From: a virus
Length of the DNA stretch: 64,000 nucleotides
Virus record (IMG/VR): IMGVR_UViG_3300043122_000207
Location: 1-64,000 of that record
Direction: 5' to 3' (one strand)
Below are positions 9,269 through 18,184 of the stretch, one piece after another. Made by a program: the position numbers and the translations under genes. A model generated the notes under the pieces. That model was not told where the DNA came from. It ran no database searches and saw nothing but the letters and a program-made list of their open reading frames with translations. Each line of letters opens with the position of its first letter. The first letter of the stretch is position 1.

Positions 9269-9655
9269 TTATAATCTGTTTACTCTAGCCATAATATCTA
9301 AATTTAAATCGACTGATGATTTCTTTTTAAAATAAACCTCACTTAAATCACCTATAGGTATACTAAAAGACATATCTGGTTCTAAAACCATAGTTTGATT
9401 ATTTTTGTTACCTATATAAATATTTTCTTCATTTTCTTTACTTGATTGTACCATAACTTCTGTTACTGGAATAACCGTATCACTTATTGGTTTCTTATCA
9501 AAAGAAACCTCCAATGAGTCAATATATAACCCATTGGAAGCATAATTACTTTCTTCGGTTGATACTATATCCCAATCTTTTTTCTTATTATTATATCTAG
9601 AAGGTATGGCTATTCCACTATCACTTCTTTTAATTAGTTCTCTATTATAAGCCAT
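9269..9655 (-). CDS. Standalone anchor-domain paralogue
   Basis: This 128-residue protein is homologous to the N-terminal domain of the following RCC1 fibre and lacks any propeller. Both share a W-D/N-I/V-x-x-x-E-E-x-N-Y segment, an IGN/IGD-x-K segment and a final ARxN. It may be the ancestral adaptor to which the RCC1 head was fused, or may form mixed oligomers with it. Function is not established. The start at 9655 follows a GGAGGT site. Confidence 0.55.
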   Translation of the reverse strand: MAYNRELIKRSDSGIAIPSRYNNKKKDWDIVSTEESNYASNGLYIDSLEVSFDKKPISDTVIPVTEVMVQSSKENEENIYIGNKNNQTMVLEPDMSFSIPIGDLSEVYFKKKSSVDLNLDIMARVNRL

Positions 9656-9671
9656 TTTTATAAACCTCCAT

Positions 9672-12506
9672 TTATTGAATTCTATGGGATGTTGTCAAAA
9701 CAGGTGGATATAGATAATGCATGTTTGCGGGATAGACATCTCCACTGTAATTAAGATCTTGACCTCTCATGAATTTGAGTAACAGACCATCCATCCTTGG
9801 TCTATCATAATTTTCTAAACCATCTAATATGGATTCATCAAAAACACCATAGTTCGCATAATATTTAAAATAAAGATATGATAACATATCATCCCCGAAA
9901 AGTTCATACCTTTCTTCTATCTCTTTTAGACTATTAAAGTTTTCAGGGTTTTCAAATAAGATTTTATGATAATCGGGTAAAGCTTCTATTATATCTCTAT
10001 CGATGTTTTCTATATCGATTATCTGTTCTCTGTAATCTGTGTCGAAATGGTTTTTATCAAGCTTTTCATCATAACCATTATAATATAATCCCAAATAACC
10101 ATTATGGTCTATATCTATATAACGGAAATGTTTTAATAACCCACCATCAAATTTAGCAGCTCTTAATCCTGTAGATTTAATGTTGGTTAATAAAGATCCG
10201 TTCCACTTATCATTGTCGATAAATTCATTCATATATGAATAAGATAAATAGTCTTTTAAATCCTCATTATCGGAGCTTGAATAAATAGGTGAAGGGTTAG
10301 GGTTTGATAAACTTAAAAGTGTATCGTTTGGTTTATTTTCATCATCTCTTAAAAAACCAACCATTATTATCTTATCACCCACATCCACATTATTGATGAA
10401 TTTCATTATCAAAATTTCTCTATTGTCACCATAACCTAAATTGGTGGTTTCTGTTAAGATTTCATAATCACCAGGGTCCAAATATTCTCCATTACAATAA
10501 AACTCAGGATTATAAATATCCCCAACAGTATTTTTTAAAATTATTGAATTAGGGTATTTTTCATTAACACCGTATTCTTCCATTATCATATTGCGGTCTT
10601 TTAATATAACTCTAAACTCATTTGATTTATCAATGTATCTATCTACCAATTCATCTTTATATTTATCTACATTTATAAAGTGCTGGATTCTATTATCTAA
10701 TTTTTCGACACCAATATAAATGTAAGTGTATCTATCTTTTTTTATAACATCAGTATCTATTGTAAAAAGTTTATCTTTATAGAAAAGTAGAGGCTCACTC
10801 AATGCTGGGTTCTCTACCTTTATTTCAAATTTAGGATACATATATTTTTCACCATTTATATTTTCTTTAGTATAATCTAAATCAAATATGGTGAAAGTGT
10901 GTTCTAAATCCAAACCTGTATTATCAGAAATCCTATCTCTTATATGGTCGTTATCTGTATCCACATCGATAAATCTATCATTATTTGATATCTTTTTAGT
11001 GTAGTCATACCCTATAAAATGGTTCTGATAGTATATTTCATAGTTGGCATTTATGTTATCTTCTTTTAGTCTTCTTTTTAAAGGTATAACTTTTTTATCT
11101 TCTTTTATCTCATTTAGATAACCAGTCATTGTGATAATTTCTGCATGATCAGGTTTAAAATGGAATATCATAATATAAAGGTTAGTTCTTAACTGTACTA
11201 TATTGTATTCGTCTTCATTCATTTTTATTCCATTGTGGTAGAAGTTAACACCATTTAAAGTGAAGAAATCTGAATTCAAAAATATAAAGGAATTATATTT
11301 ACCAAGTGTCACAAAGGAATTGATTATATAATCTTTTCTTTTTAAATTTACGGTTAAAAAGTCTTTATTATTAAGCCATTTTAAAAGATGTTCTGTTATG
11401 TGTTCTGTTCTATTTACATTTATATAGTGTTGTAAAGGTGGGTAAAGTTTTTCTATACCTATATAAACGTATGTGTAATAAGGGTCCTTAATCAATATTC
11501 TTTCATCAGTGTATAATTTACCATTAAAGAATAATTCGACATCTTCTAAAGAGGGGTTTTTAATCTTAATAACAAATTTAGGTTGTTTGAATTCCCTTTT
11601 AGAATCAACAAAAAAATCACGACTTATTGGTTCTTCTGTAACATCTAAATCTTTGACTTTATAGGTTTTAACTTTTTCTAAACCCATATCATCTTTTATT
11701 TTGTCATACAACCCAACATCGTTATTTATTAAAGTTTCTATTATCTTTTCATTAGATAAATCATCCCTTTTACTTAAAGCTAAATCTTTAATTGGTATTG
11801 GGTGTGGTTTATCTTTAATTAAAAGATTATCCCCATATTCTTTTATAGTGTCGGTATAATAAGCATCCACGCTGTATAAATAAATGTAGACCTTATCGGC
11901 TGCCGATATGATAGATTGTATTTCTATCATATTTTCATTTATCTTTTCTATTCTCAATGGGTAGAACATATTATCTTTTAATATTATTAGATAATCACTA
12001 AAAGCATAATCGGTAGATGATAGTATACCGGTATCGGTTAACTCCAGAAAATCACCTTCAAGGTAATAGTCATCTTTTAGGGTCGATAGTTTAAGATATT
12101 CGTCAGTTTCTACTTTAGCCAAACTATCTTTAACTCGGCTAGTTCTAGCAGTATGGTATATAAAGGTTAATTTAGTGAAGGTAAATGTCTCTAAAATCTC
12201 ACCATAGATGAAGCATCTGCCATCTAAAAATTTATGTTCTAAACCGAGTTCTTCTAAAGATTTATTATCAAGATAGATTTCATATCTTTTTTTATCTGGT
12301 GGGTAAGGGAAAGAAATAACTTTACCCTCGTAAGGTTTTAATAAATCTTCTATAGTGTCGAGTTTTATATCACCAAAATAAAAGTCTTCTTCTGTCTCAT
12401 ATATTTTAAAAAATCTATCTGCAATTTTTAAATCTTTATACTCTGTTATATACTTTTCAAGTTCGTCTTTAAAATCATTTGAAAAGTGATCTATTTTTTC
12501 AATCAA
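9672..12506 (-). CDS. Large virion structural protein with internal duplication
   Basis: A 944-residue protein rich in Asp, Ile, Tyr and Lys, with no recognised enzyme motif. A segment of about 180-190 residues occurs twice (about 285-480 and 535-725). Both copies share YTYVYIGxEKL, QHxINV and a final G-F/Y-L. The C-terminal 200 residues are Tyr/Asp rich. Large size, internal duplication and position at the head of the fibre run suggest a baseplate or tail-fibre-hub component. It starts with ATG at 12506 after a GGGGG-type site. Confidence 0.55.
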   Translation of the reverse strand: MIEKIDHFSNDFKDELEKYITEYKDLKIADRFFKIYETEEDFYFGDIKLDTIEDLLKPYEGKVISFPYPPDKKRYEIYLDNKSLEELGLEHKFLDGRCFIYGEILETFTFTKLTFIYHTARTSRVKDSLAKVETDEYLKLSTLKDDYYLEGDFLELTDTGILSSTDYAFSDYLIILKDNMFYPLRIEKINENMIEIQSIISAADKVYIYLYSVDAYYTDTIKEYGDNLLIKDKPHPIPIKDLALSKRDDLSNEKIIETLINNDVGLYDKIKDDMGLEKVKTYKVKDLDVTEEPISRDFFVDSKREFKQPKFVIKIKNPSLEDVELFFNGKLYTDERILIKDPYYTYVYIGIEKLYPPLQHYINVNRTEHITEHLLKWLNNKDFLTVNLKRKDYIINSFVTLGKYNSFIFLNSDFFTLNGVNFYHNGIKMNEDEYNIVQLRTNLYIMIFHFKPDHAEIITMTGYLNEIKEDKKVIPLKRRLKEDNINANYEIYYQNHFIGYDYTKKISNNDRFIDVDTDNDHIRDRISDNTGLDLEHTFTIFDLDYTKENINGEKYMYPKFEIKVENPALSEPLLFYKDKLFTIDTDVIKKDRYTYIYIGVEKLDNRIQHFINVDKYKDELVDRYIDKSNEFRVILKDRNMIMEEYGVNEKYPNSIILKNTVGDIYNPEFYCNGEYLDPGDYEILTETTNLGYGDNREILIMKFINNVDVGDKIIMVGFLRDDENKPNDTLLSLSNPNPSPIYSSSDNEDLKDYLSYSYMNEFIDNDKWNGSLLTNIKSTGLRAAKFDGGLLKHFRYIDIDHNGYLGLYYNGYDEKLDKNHFDTDYREQIIDIENIDRDIIEALPDYHKILFENPENFNSLKEIEERYELFGDDMLSYLYFKYYANYGVFDESILDGLENYDRPRMDGLLLKFMRGQDLNYSGDVYPANMHYLYPPVLTTSHRIQ

Positions 12507-12554
12507 AATTTAACACCCCCTTCAAAAGGTTATTGGTGGTCACAAGTTATTGGT

Positions 12555-14498
12555 TTATTTTATATTTGATAATAAAACAGTTTGTAATCTATTACATGGT
12601 AATTTCAGTTCTTTTTTGATTGTCTTCTTATTGGAATAAATAGCAAAATCATACCTTTCAGAAAATGCCATCACAACTAAATAAGGAACATAGTCTATAC
12701 AGAAAATACCCAGCTCACCAAATAACATTGTGTGTACCTTTATAAATGAAGCTAAATCTATCTTCAATTGTGGGAAAGTTTTTTTGATTACTTTAAGAAC
12801 TTTTTTAATGGATATGAAATCTTTTGTGTCATGTTCCATATTGATTAATTCTATTTTATCTAAGTTCTTGGTTTCAGATAAGGTTTGACATGTATCTTCT
12901 AATTTATCTGAATAACCCAATCCCAAAACAGAAAGGTGCATATATTTTGCTAGGATATATTTTAATACTTTAGCATTATCTGTCTTATTGGCAACAGAAC
13001 CCATCCTATTTATGGTAGACATCATCATTGTAGAGTACACTTCAAACAATTGCTTTCTTATCTTGAAGTTATGTTTTACCATATTTGGATTAGAAGCAAC
13101 CTCTAACATGGTGTAAGCTGCTGTTAATACATTTTCTAAACCGTTATCGTGATTGAACCTAAACTTTAATACCTCTTTATCATCTTCGACTTCCTTTTTT
13201 TCTTTAGTTAAAGATGTCACATTAACATATAATTTATAATCTCTTTTATTTTTAAATAAAGGCATAAACATAATTGATTTAGATAAAGATGTATCTGCAT
13301 TTCTTAAAAGAACTATTCTATCATCTGCTATTAATTTTTCGATTTGATTTTTAAACTTATAGCTTTTCTTCTGTAATCTTAAGAAGTCAAATTCAGCATT
13401 GGATGGTTTTACAACATCAGCAGTATCTAAAAATTTCTTTATTCTTTTATCTAATCTTAAAATACCATCTAAATGTGAATAGATTTCAGAGTTACTTATT
13501 TTAAAGATATCTTTATCATCTGGTGATTCTTTCACCATACCTTCATCTTTGACAAATTCTTCATCTTCCTCAGAATCTTCTGTTTCCTCTTCCTCTTCTT
13601 CTACCTCAACTGGTTCATCGTTCTCCTCTTCTAAATCTATATCATCATCTTCAACTTCCTCTTCCCCGCCACCATTCATCTCAAATAATTCGATAGCTAT
13701 TAATTCTATATAATCACATAGAAATTCCATATTGGTTGTGATTGGTGTTTCATTTTCTTTAAACATAGCTTTAATTTTATCAAATGACTTTGATTCTTCA
13801 TCGTAGCTTGGAAGATAAACTATCATGTCATCTGCTTCTTCAGATGCTTTATGTGCTTCAGCTAAATCGTTAGAATCTACTCTTCCTTTTTTGACATCAA
13901 CTATACTAACTGTAAGGTCAGCATCTTCTACTTTATTTACACCAACTACATCCACATTTCTTTTTGCTATGGTTTCTTTTATACTCTTTTCTTTTTTACC
14001 ATTTGCCTCAGATGAATCAAAATAAATTTTAATCTGTTTGGTTTCATCGTTTTCAATTTTGCTATCTGTGGTTTCCATACCTTCCATGTCTGGTGCCTCC
14101 TTATGTAATCTTGTATTATTTCCTTCTAAAAATGATATTAAAGGTTGAACATCATAAAAAATTTGTGATCTAGTTACACTATATTTTTGTGCCAGATCCT
14201 CAATTTTTGACATCGACTGTAATTTGTTTTTGCTTTTAAAAGTTTCCTTTACAATACAAATTACCACTTTGGATTTATACTTCATTATATCATGTACCAG
14301 TTCAGCTACTACAGATGCTGTAGTGGAACTAGTTAATATATAAACTAAAAAATCACAGTCCTCTTTTTTCCTATCTGTTTCTAACATCATAGGGTTAATC
14401 GTTTTAATTTTATTGTTCTCTAAAGACTTTGATACCTTAGCCTTCCACATCGATCTTCTTGAGCGTCTACCACCCAATCCATTTATTCCTATAAGCAT
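12555..14498 (-). CDS. Structural-type protein with N-terminal Rossmann-like domain
   Basis: The 647-residue protein begins MLIGINGLGGRRSRR. Residues 45-90 have CDFLVYIL then VVAELVHD and KVVICIV, a pattern like nucleoside 2-deoxyribosyltransferase-type folds, where an Asp/Glu pair acts. A second similar unit may follow at about 150-250 (ADLTVSIVD, DDMIVYLPS). Residues about 275-325 are a very acidic stretch. The C-terminal half is alpha/beta and unrecognised. It is the first gene of the minus-strand run, divergent from the plus-strand replication genes. The enzymatic assignment is weak. Confidence 0.45.
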   Translation of the reverse strand: MLIGINGLGGRRSRRSMWKAKVSKSLENNKIKTINPMMLETDRKKEDCDFLVYILTSSTTASVVAELVHDIMKYKSKVVICIVKETFKSKNKLQSMSKIEDLAQKYSVTRSQIFYDVQPLISFLEGNNTRLHKEAPDMEGMETTDSKIENDETKQIKIYFDSSEANGKKEKSIKETIAKRNVDVVGVNKVEDADLTVSIVDVKKGRVDSNDLAEAHKASEEADDMIVYLPSYDEESKSFDKIKAMFKENETPITTNMEFLCDYIELIAIELFEMNGGGEEEVEDDDIDLEEENDEPVEVEEEEEETEDSEEDEEFVKDEGMVKESPDDKDIFKISNSEIYSHLDGILRLDKRIKKFLDTADVVKPSNAEFDFLRLQKKSYKFKNQIEKLIADDRIVLLRNADTSLSKSIMFMPLFKNKRDYKLYVNVTSLTKEKKEVEDDKEVLKFRFNHDNGLENVLTAAYTMLEVASNPNMVKHNFKIRKQLFEVYSTMMMSTINRMGSVANKTDNAKVLKYILAKYMHLSVLGLGYSDKLEDTCQTLSETKNLDKIELINMEHDTKDFISIKKVLKVIKKTFPQLKIDLASFIKVHTMLFGELGIFCIDYVPYLVVMAFSERYDFAIYSNKKTIKKELKLPCNRLQTVLLSNIK

Positions 14499-14591
14499 TT
14501 ATATTCACCTCAATTATTTTTATTTTCTCACAACATATTATTGTTGAGGTTAACCCAAAACTGGTATAAAAATATAAAAGGAGATGTTTTT

Positions 14592-14915
14592 ATGTCTAAA
14601 ACAAAAGAGAAAACTTTTATCGACCAATTTTTTGAAGAGAATCTATGGGTATTAAATGATAGATCTAGATACAAATTATCCATAACTTCTGGTAGATTGA
14701 TGATAACCAAAGACGATGGATTAACAAGAGTAGAAGAAATACCACTGGATTATATAACAGGATTTAAATTTGTGGGTCAAAGCCCAGAGGAGTCAAATCA
14801 TTTTTACATTTATTTTAAAGAGTATCACACTTACCCTTCAGAAAAAAGATTTCTGATATGGAAATACGAGGGAGTTAGTAAGGTTAAAAAGGAATTTAAA
14901 ATGAGAATATACTAG
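14592..14915 (+). CDS. Hypothetical protein, 107 aa
   Basis: Not recognised. The ATG at 14592 is chosen because a strong AAAGGAGATG site lies 6 bases upstream. The earlier in-frame ATG at 14541 has no such site and would put the ribosome binding site inside the gene. The product is soluble, with charged and aromatic residues. It is the first gene of the plus-strand early/replication run. Confidence 0.6.
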   Translation: MSKTKEKTFIDQFFEENLWVLNDRSRYKLSITSGRLMITKDDGLTRVEEIPLDYITGFKFVGQSPEESNHFYIYFKEYHTYPSEKRFLIWKYEGVSKVKKEFKMRIY

Positions 14916-14926
14916 GAGGTTTTTAA

Positions 14927-15241
14927 ATGAATAAATTAAAAACTGATATTTTAGAACACATTTTAGAAGTTTTAAATAGAAAGATAATGGGAGAGTATAG
15001 AATAGACAGAAATGAAGAAGATCTTTTAGCTTATGATTATAAAGATAGATTATACTTTGCTGTATCTTTAAAAAATATAACTGACATCCATATAGATGAT
15101 GATGATAATGTTTATATTATGGCACTGTCACCTAAATTCAAACCAAGAAGTGATGGTATGAGAAAAGAGATGTCAAAGGAGTTTGAAAAAGAATTGGTAA
15201 AATATATACTTTATGATGGGGGAGAATATGTGAGGTGGTAA
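14927..15241 (+). CDS. Hypothetical protein, 104 aa
   Basis: Not recognised. It is a small acidic/basic soluble protein with an IDDDDN segment in the middle. The start follows AGGAGG. The stop overlaps the region of the SbcD-like gene start (2-base spacing), which suggests translational coupling and a possible accessory role in recombination. Confidence 0.55.
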   Translation: MNKLKTDILEHILEVLNRKIMGEYRIDRNEEDLLAYDYKDRLYFAVSLKNITDIHIDDDDNVYIMALSPKFKPRSDGMRKEMSKEFEKELVKYILYDGGEYVRW

Positions 15242-15242
15242 T

Positions 15243-16406
15243 ATGAAAGAAATTATAAAGATGATAAATATAGCAGATATTCATTCTGTACCAAATGATA
15301 CAGATGCATATACATTTTTTAATGATGATCTTTATTTTGTTTTGGAGTTTTTAGATAATAATGATTTTGATTTATTAACTATATCTGGTGATTTATTCGA
15401 AACAGTTTATAAAGCAGATTCACCAGAAGTTAGAATAACTTTAAGGTTTATGCATTTGCTTCTCAATATAGCTAGACAAAAAAATGCAAAGGTTAGAATA
15501 ATAAAAGGAACACACAGACACGATTATGACCAGCTATCACTTTTAGAACATTATGTATCTGAAACACATTATGATTTTAAAATATATGACAGTCCAACTG
15601 ATGAAGAAATCTTTGAGGATTTCATTGTTAAGTTCATACCAGAAATGTATGTTGATGATTATGTTGATTTTAAAGATAAATACTTATCAAGTTATTGTGA
15701 TGTAATGGTCTTTCATGGTATGGTAGAGGGTGTAATGAAAATAGCAGAAAGAAGAAACGATATTATATTAGACAAATCTGTCCCCATTATGAAAGTGCCG
15801 GATATAGAAAATTGCACTGAAATATTTGCAGTTGGCGGTCACATTCATAATAGGATTTTTGCGACAGATAATATATGGTATACGAACTCATTGCATGCAA
15901 AATCCTTTTCTGACACTGATGATAAGGGTTTTGATTATATTACAATAGATAATGTATCTAAAACTTTTGAAACTGAGTATATAATAAATGAGGAGTCACC
16001 TTCATACAAGGTTATAGATTTTACTGAGGATTTTCTAACACAGGGTAAAAAATCTTTAAGAGCTAAATTACTGGAGATGAAAAGAAAATTAGATTATAAA
16101 TCACATGTGAGATTGGATGTGGATATATCCAAATTAAATTCCACCCAAAAAGAAAACTTAGATTTTTTAAAAGTTAAATTCGGGGATAATTTTGAATTCA
16201 AAACAACAAAAAGTGATTTAAATACATCTGATGAAGTTTTTAATAAGAAATTAGAAGAAGCTAATATGGTTTTAGATAAGGGTATTCATTTAGAAAAAAA
16301 GGTATTAAAAGTTCTTCAGCAGAAAAAAGAACAGTATAATTTAAAAGAAAGTGATTTAGATATTAAAAAAATACAGGATGTACTAGAAATTCTCAGAACA
16401 GAATAA
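15243..16406 (+). CDS. SbcD/Mre11-like metallophosphoesterase nuclease
   Basis: The 387-residue protein has calcineurin-type metal motifs in order: ADIH (D12, H14), SGDLF (D50), GTHRHD in the position of GNHD/E (89-94), FHG (H158) and GGHIH (198-202). This is the fold of the SbcD/Mre11/T4 gp47 nucleases, which trim double-strand ends and cut hairpins with an SbcC/gp46 ATPase partner. No partner ATPase is in this window. The C-terminal third is helical and charged, as expected for partner binding. The Asn-to-Thr change in the third motif is unusual. It probably acts in replication-coupled recombination. Confidence 0.75.
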   Translation: MKEIIKMINIADIHSVPNDTDAYTFFNDDLYFVLEFLDNNDFDLLTISGDLFETVYKADSPEVRITLRFMHLLLNIARQKNAKVRIIKGTHRHDYDQLSLLEHYVSETHYDFKIYDSPTDEEIFEDFIVKFIPEMYVDDYVDFKDKYLSSYCDVMVFHGMVEGVMKIAERRNDIILDKSVPIMKVPDIENCTEIFAVGGHIHNRIFATDNIWYTNSLHAKSFSDTDDKGFDYITIDNVSKTFETEYIINEESPSYKVIDFTEDFLTQGKKSLRAKLLEMKRKLDYKSHVRLDVDISKLNSTQKENLDFLKVKFGDNFEFKTTKSDLNTSDEVFNKKLEEANMVLDKGIHLEKKVLKVLQQKKEQYNLKESDLDIKKIQDVLEILRTE

Positions 16407-16437
16407 ATGGATATCAAATGTTTTGGAGGTGTTAAAC

Positions 16438-18063
16438 TTGGCTTTTTATGATAACCGGGAGATGATGAAGACTACTCTTTTAAGTGTTTTAAAAAAAGGA
16501 CAGAATACAAAATATGTTATGACACTTAAAGAGGTATTTTCAAATGTCAAAATTAAAGATATGGTGGATGAAACTTGTATTGAATTAACTAAAATGATTA
16601 AAAAAGCAATAGAAGGTATAGGAGATTCTATACTTCGTTCAGAGATGCTTTTTGAATATGCTAAATCATCCGATGAAGATTTGAATGAAGAAATACACTC
16701 TAGAATGGATGAGCCTTTAGGAGAGTCTGTTATGCACGATTTAATGGCACATTATGCAACCATTAAATTATACCCCATTTTAATAGATAAGAGTGAAGAG
16801 ATTATTGATGCAGTGACCAAGATTAATATTGGTGGTATTAAAGATTCTGCTGATGCTATGGAAAACTTAAGAGAACTTTTAGGTAATGTTCAAACTGAGA
16901 TTAATAAATCCCTATCAGTTGAAGATGGTAAAACTATAGAGTTTGAAGAAGATACAATTATTGGTTTTGATGAAACTATTAAAGAAATGCGTGATACTGA
17001 AACATTTAGGGTTTATACTGATACAGCTTTAGATGACCATGATGGTGGGTATGCGCCAACTAAATCTTATTGTAAGATAGGTATTCCAGGTGGTGGTAAA
17101 TCTTTAACACTTTTAAATACTGCTCTTTTAATAAGGCACGCTAATAAATTTACACCAATGGAGCTTGAAGGTTATAAACCTATAGTGATTTATATTACCT
17201 TAGAAAATACCACTGTTCAAACTTTTGAAAGAATGTTGGCTTTCTATGGTATGGATAGTGATGAAATAGATGCAATGTCACCTGCTGAACTTAAAGCAAA
17301 ATGTATGGAGCTGGTTTCTCCTAAGGATGAATTTGACATAAGATTTTCTATTAAGCAGTTTAAAAGGTATACCATTGATGGTGTACATCTAACCAATATG
17401 GTCAAAGATTATGAAAACAGAGGTTACAAAGTTATGGCTTTAGTTGTCGATTACCTTGACCTTTTAGAGTTCCACGAAGATGCAGAGGATAGATATAATT
17501 CAAAAATGCCTATTGTAAAAAAGGCAGAGGATTTAAAAAATACTGCAATCGATGGGTTCACACCTGTTATAACAGCAGCACAGACAAATAGAAATGGTGA
17601 GGTTGCTATTAAAGAGGCTATAGAAAGAGGTAAGAATGTTATTGATCCTATTAAAGCATTACATGGTGGTTGTATTGCTGGTGGCTATCAGCTTAAGGGT
17701 GAATTTGATTTTGTGTCATTTATTTATAAAGGTGAATTCAATGGTAAAAATTATGTTTCTATTATGAGTGATAAAGAAAGAGACCATGTTGAAAAGAATG
17801 AAGATAGAAAATATCAGTCTGGTAAAAAGTTATCTGTTGTTCCACTTAATGGATTTAGATATACTAAAGAAACACTTCATTCTGCATCGGAGTTATTCCC
17901 TGAGGATAAAACCACAGTTAATATATTATCTGAGGGTAATAGGAAGTTTAAAGATATGGTTGAAGAAGGTAAAGGAAAAATAGAAACATCCAGTAATAAA
18001 AAGAAAAAAGAAAATGATGATGAAAAATCTAAGGGTATGAAAAGATCAATAGAGCAAAGTTAA
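16438..18063 (+). CDS. DnaB-like replicative helicase
   Basis: The 541-residue protein has a RecA-like ATPase core: Walker A GIPGGGKS (about 215-222), an ITLEN segment, Walker B ALVVDYLDLLEF (about 334-345) and AAQTNR (sensor-like) further on. This order matches DnaB-family hexameric helicases. The N-terminal 200 residues are helical and unlike a typical DnaB N-domain. The C-terminal tail is Lys/Asp/Glu rich. The start is TTG at 16438, 6 bases after GGAGGTG; an upstream in-frame TTG at 16423 overlaps that site. It follows the SbcD-like gene and ends at a terminator. Confidence 0.75.
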   Translation: MAFYDNREMMKTTLLSVLKKGQNTKYVMTLKEVFSNVKIKDMVDETCIELTKMIKKAIEGIGDSILRSEMLFEYAKSSDEDLNEEIHSRMDEPLGESVMHDLMAHYATIKLYPILIDKSEEIIDAVTKINIGGIKDSADAMENLRELLGNVQTEINKSLSVEDGKTIEFEEDTIIGFDETIKEMRDTETFRVYTDTALDDHDGGYAPTKSYCKIGIPGGGKSLTLLNTALLIRHANKFTPMELEGYKPIVIYITLENTTVQTFERMLAFYGMDSDEIDAMSPAELKAKCMELVSPKDEFDIRFSIKQFKRYTIDGVHLTNMVKDYENRGYKVMALVVDYLDLLEFHEDAEDRYNSKMPIVKKAEDLKNTAIDGFTPVITAAQTNRNGEVAIKEAIERGKNVIDPIKALHGGCIAGGYQLKGEFDFVSFIYKGEFNGKNYVSIMSDKERDHVEKNEDRKYQSGKKLSVVPLNGFRYTKETLHSASELFPEDKTTVNILSEGNRKFKDMVEEGKGKIETSSNKKKKENDDEKSKGMKRSIEQS

Positions 18064-18069
18064 TAATGA

Positions 18070-18105
18070 TACCATAGCTATCTTTCGCTATAGTTATGGT
18101 ATTTT
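18070..18105 (+). terminator. Intrinsic terminator after helicase gene
   Basis: A 12-bp stem (TACCATAGCTAT with ATAGTTATGGTA, one G-U pair) with an 8-base loop is followed by TTTTG. It lies 7 bases after the helicase stop. Confidence 0.75.
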
Positions 18106-18107
18106 GA

Positions 18108-18120
18108 TTATATATTATAT
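18108..18120 (+). promoter_or_regulatory. Candidate phage promoter, TTATATATTATA class
   Basis: TTATATATTATAT followed by GGTTGAAAG lies directly after the terminator and about 65 bases before the gene at 18185. It is one of seven intergenic copies of this motif in the window. Confidence 0.5.
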
Positions 18121-18184
18121 GGTTGAAAGAGGAGATTTACATTAATGCATTAATTAAAAATACTTTAAAAGGAGATGTTAGAAA

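Noticed and set aside
14507-14550. Inverted repeat ACCTCAA/TTGAGGT in the divergent gap
   Set aside because: The left arm is the ribosome binding site of the minus-strand gene, so the symmetry may be chance. It is too weak to list as an operator.
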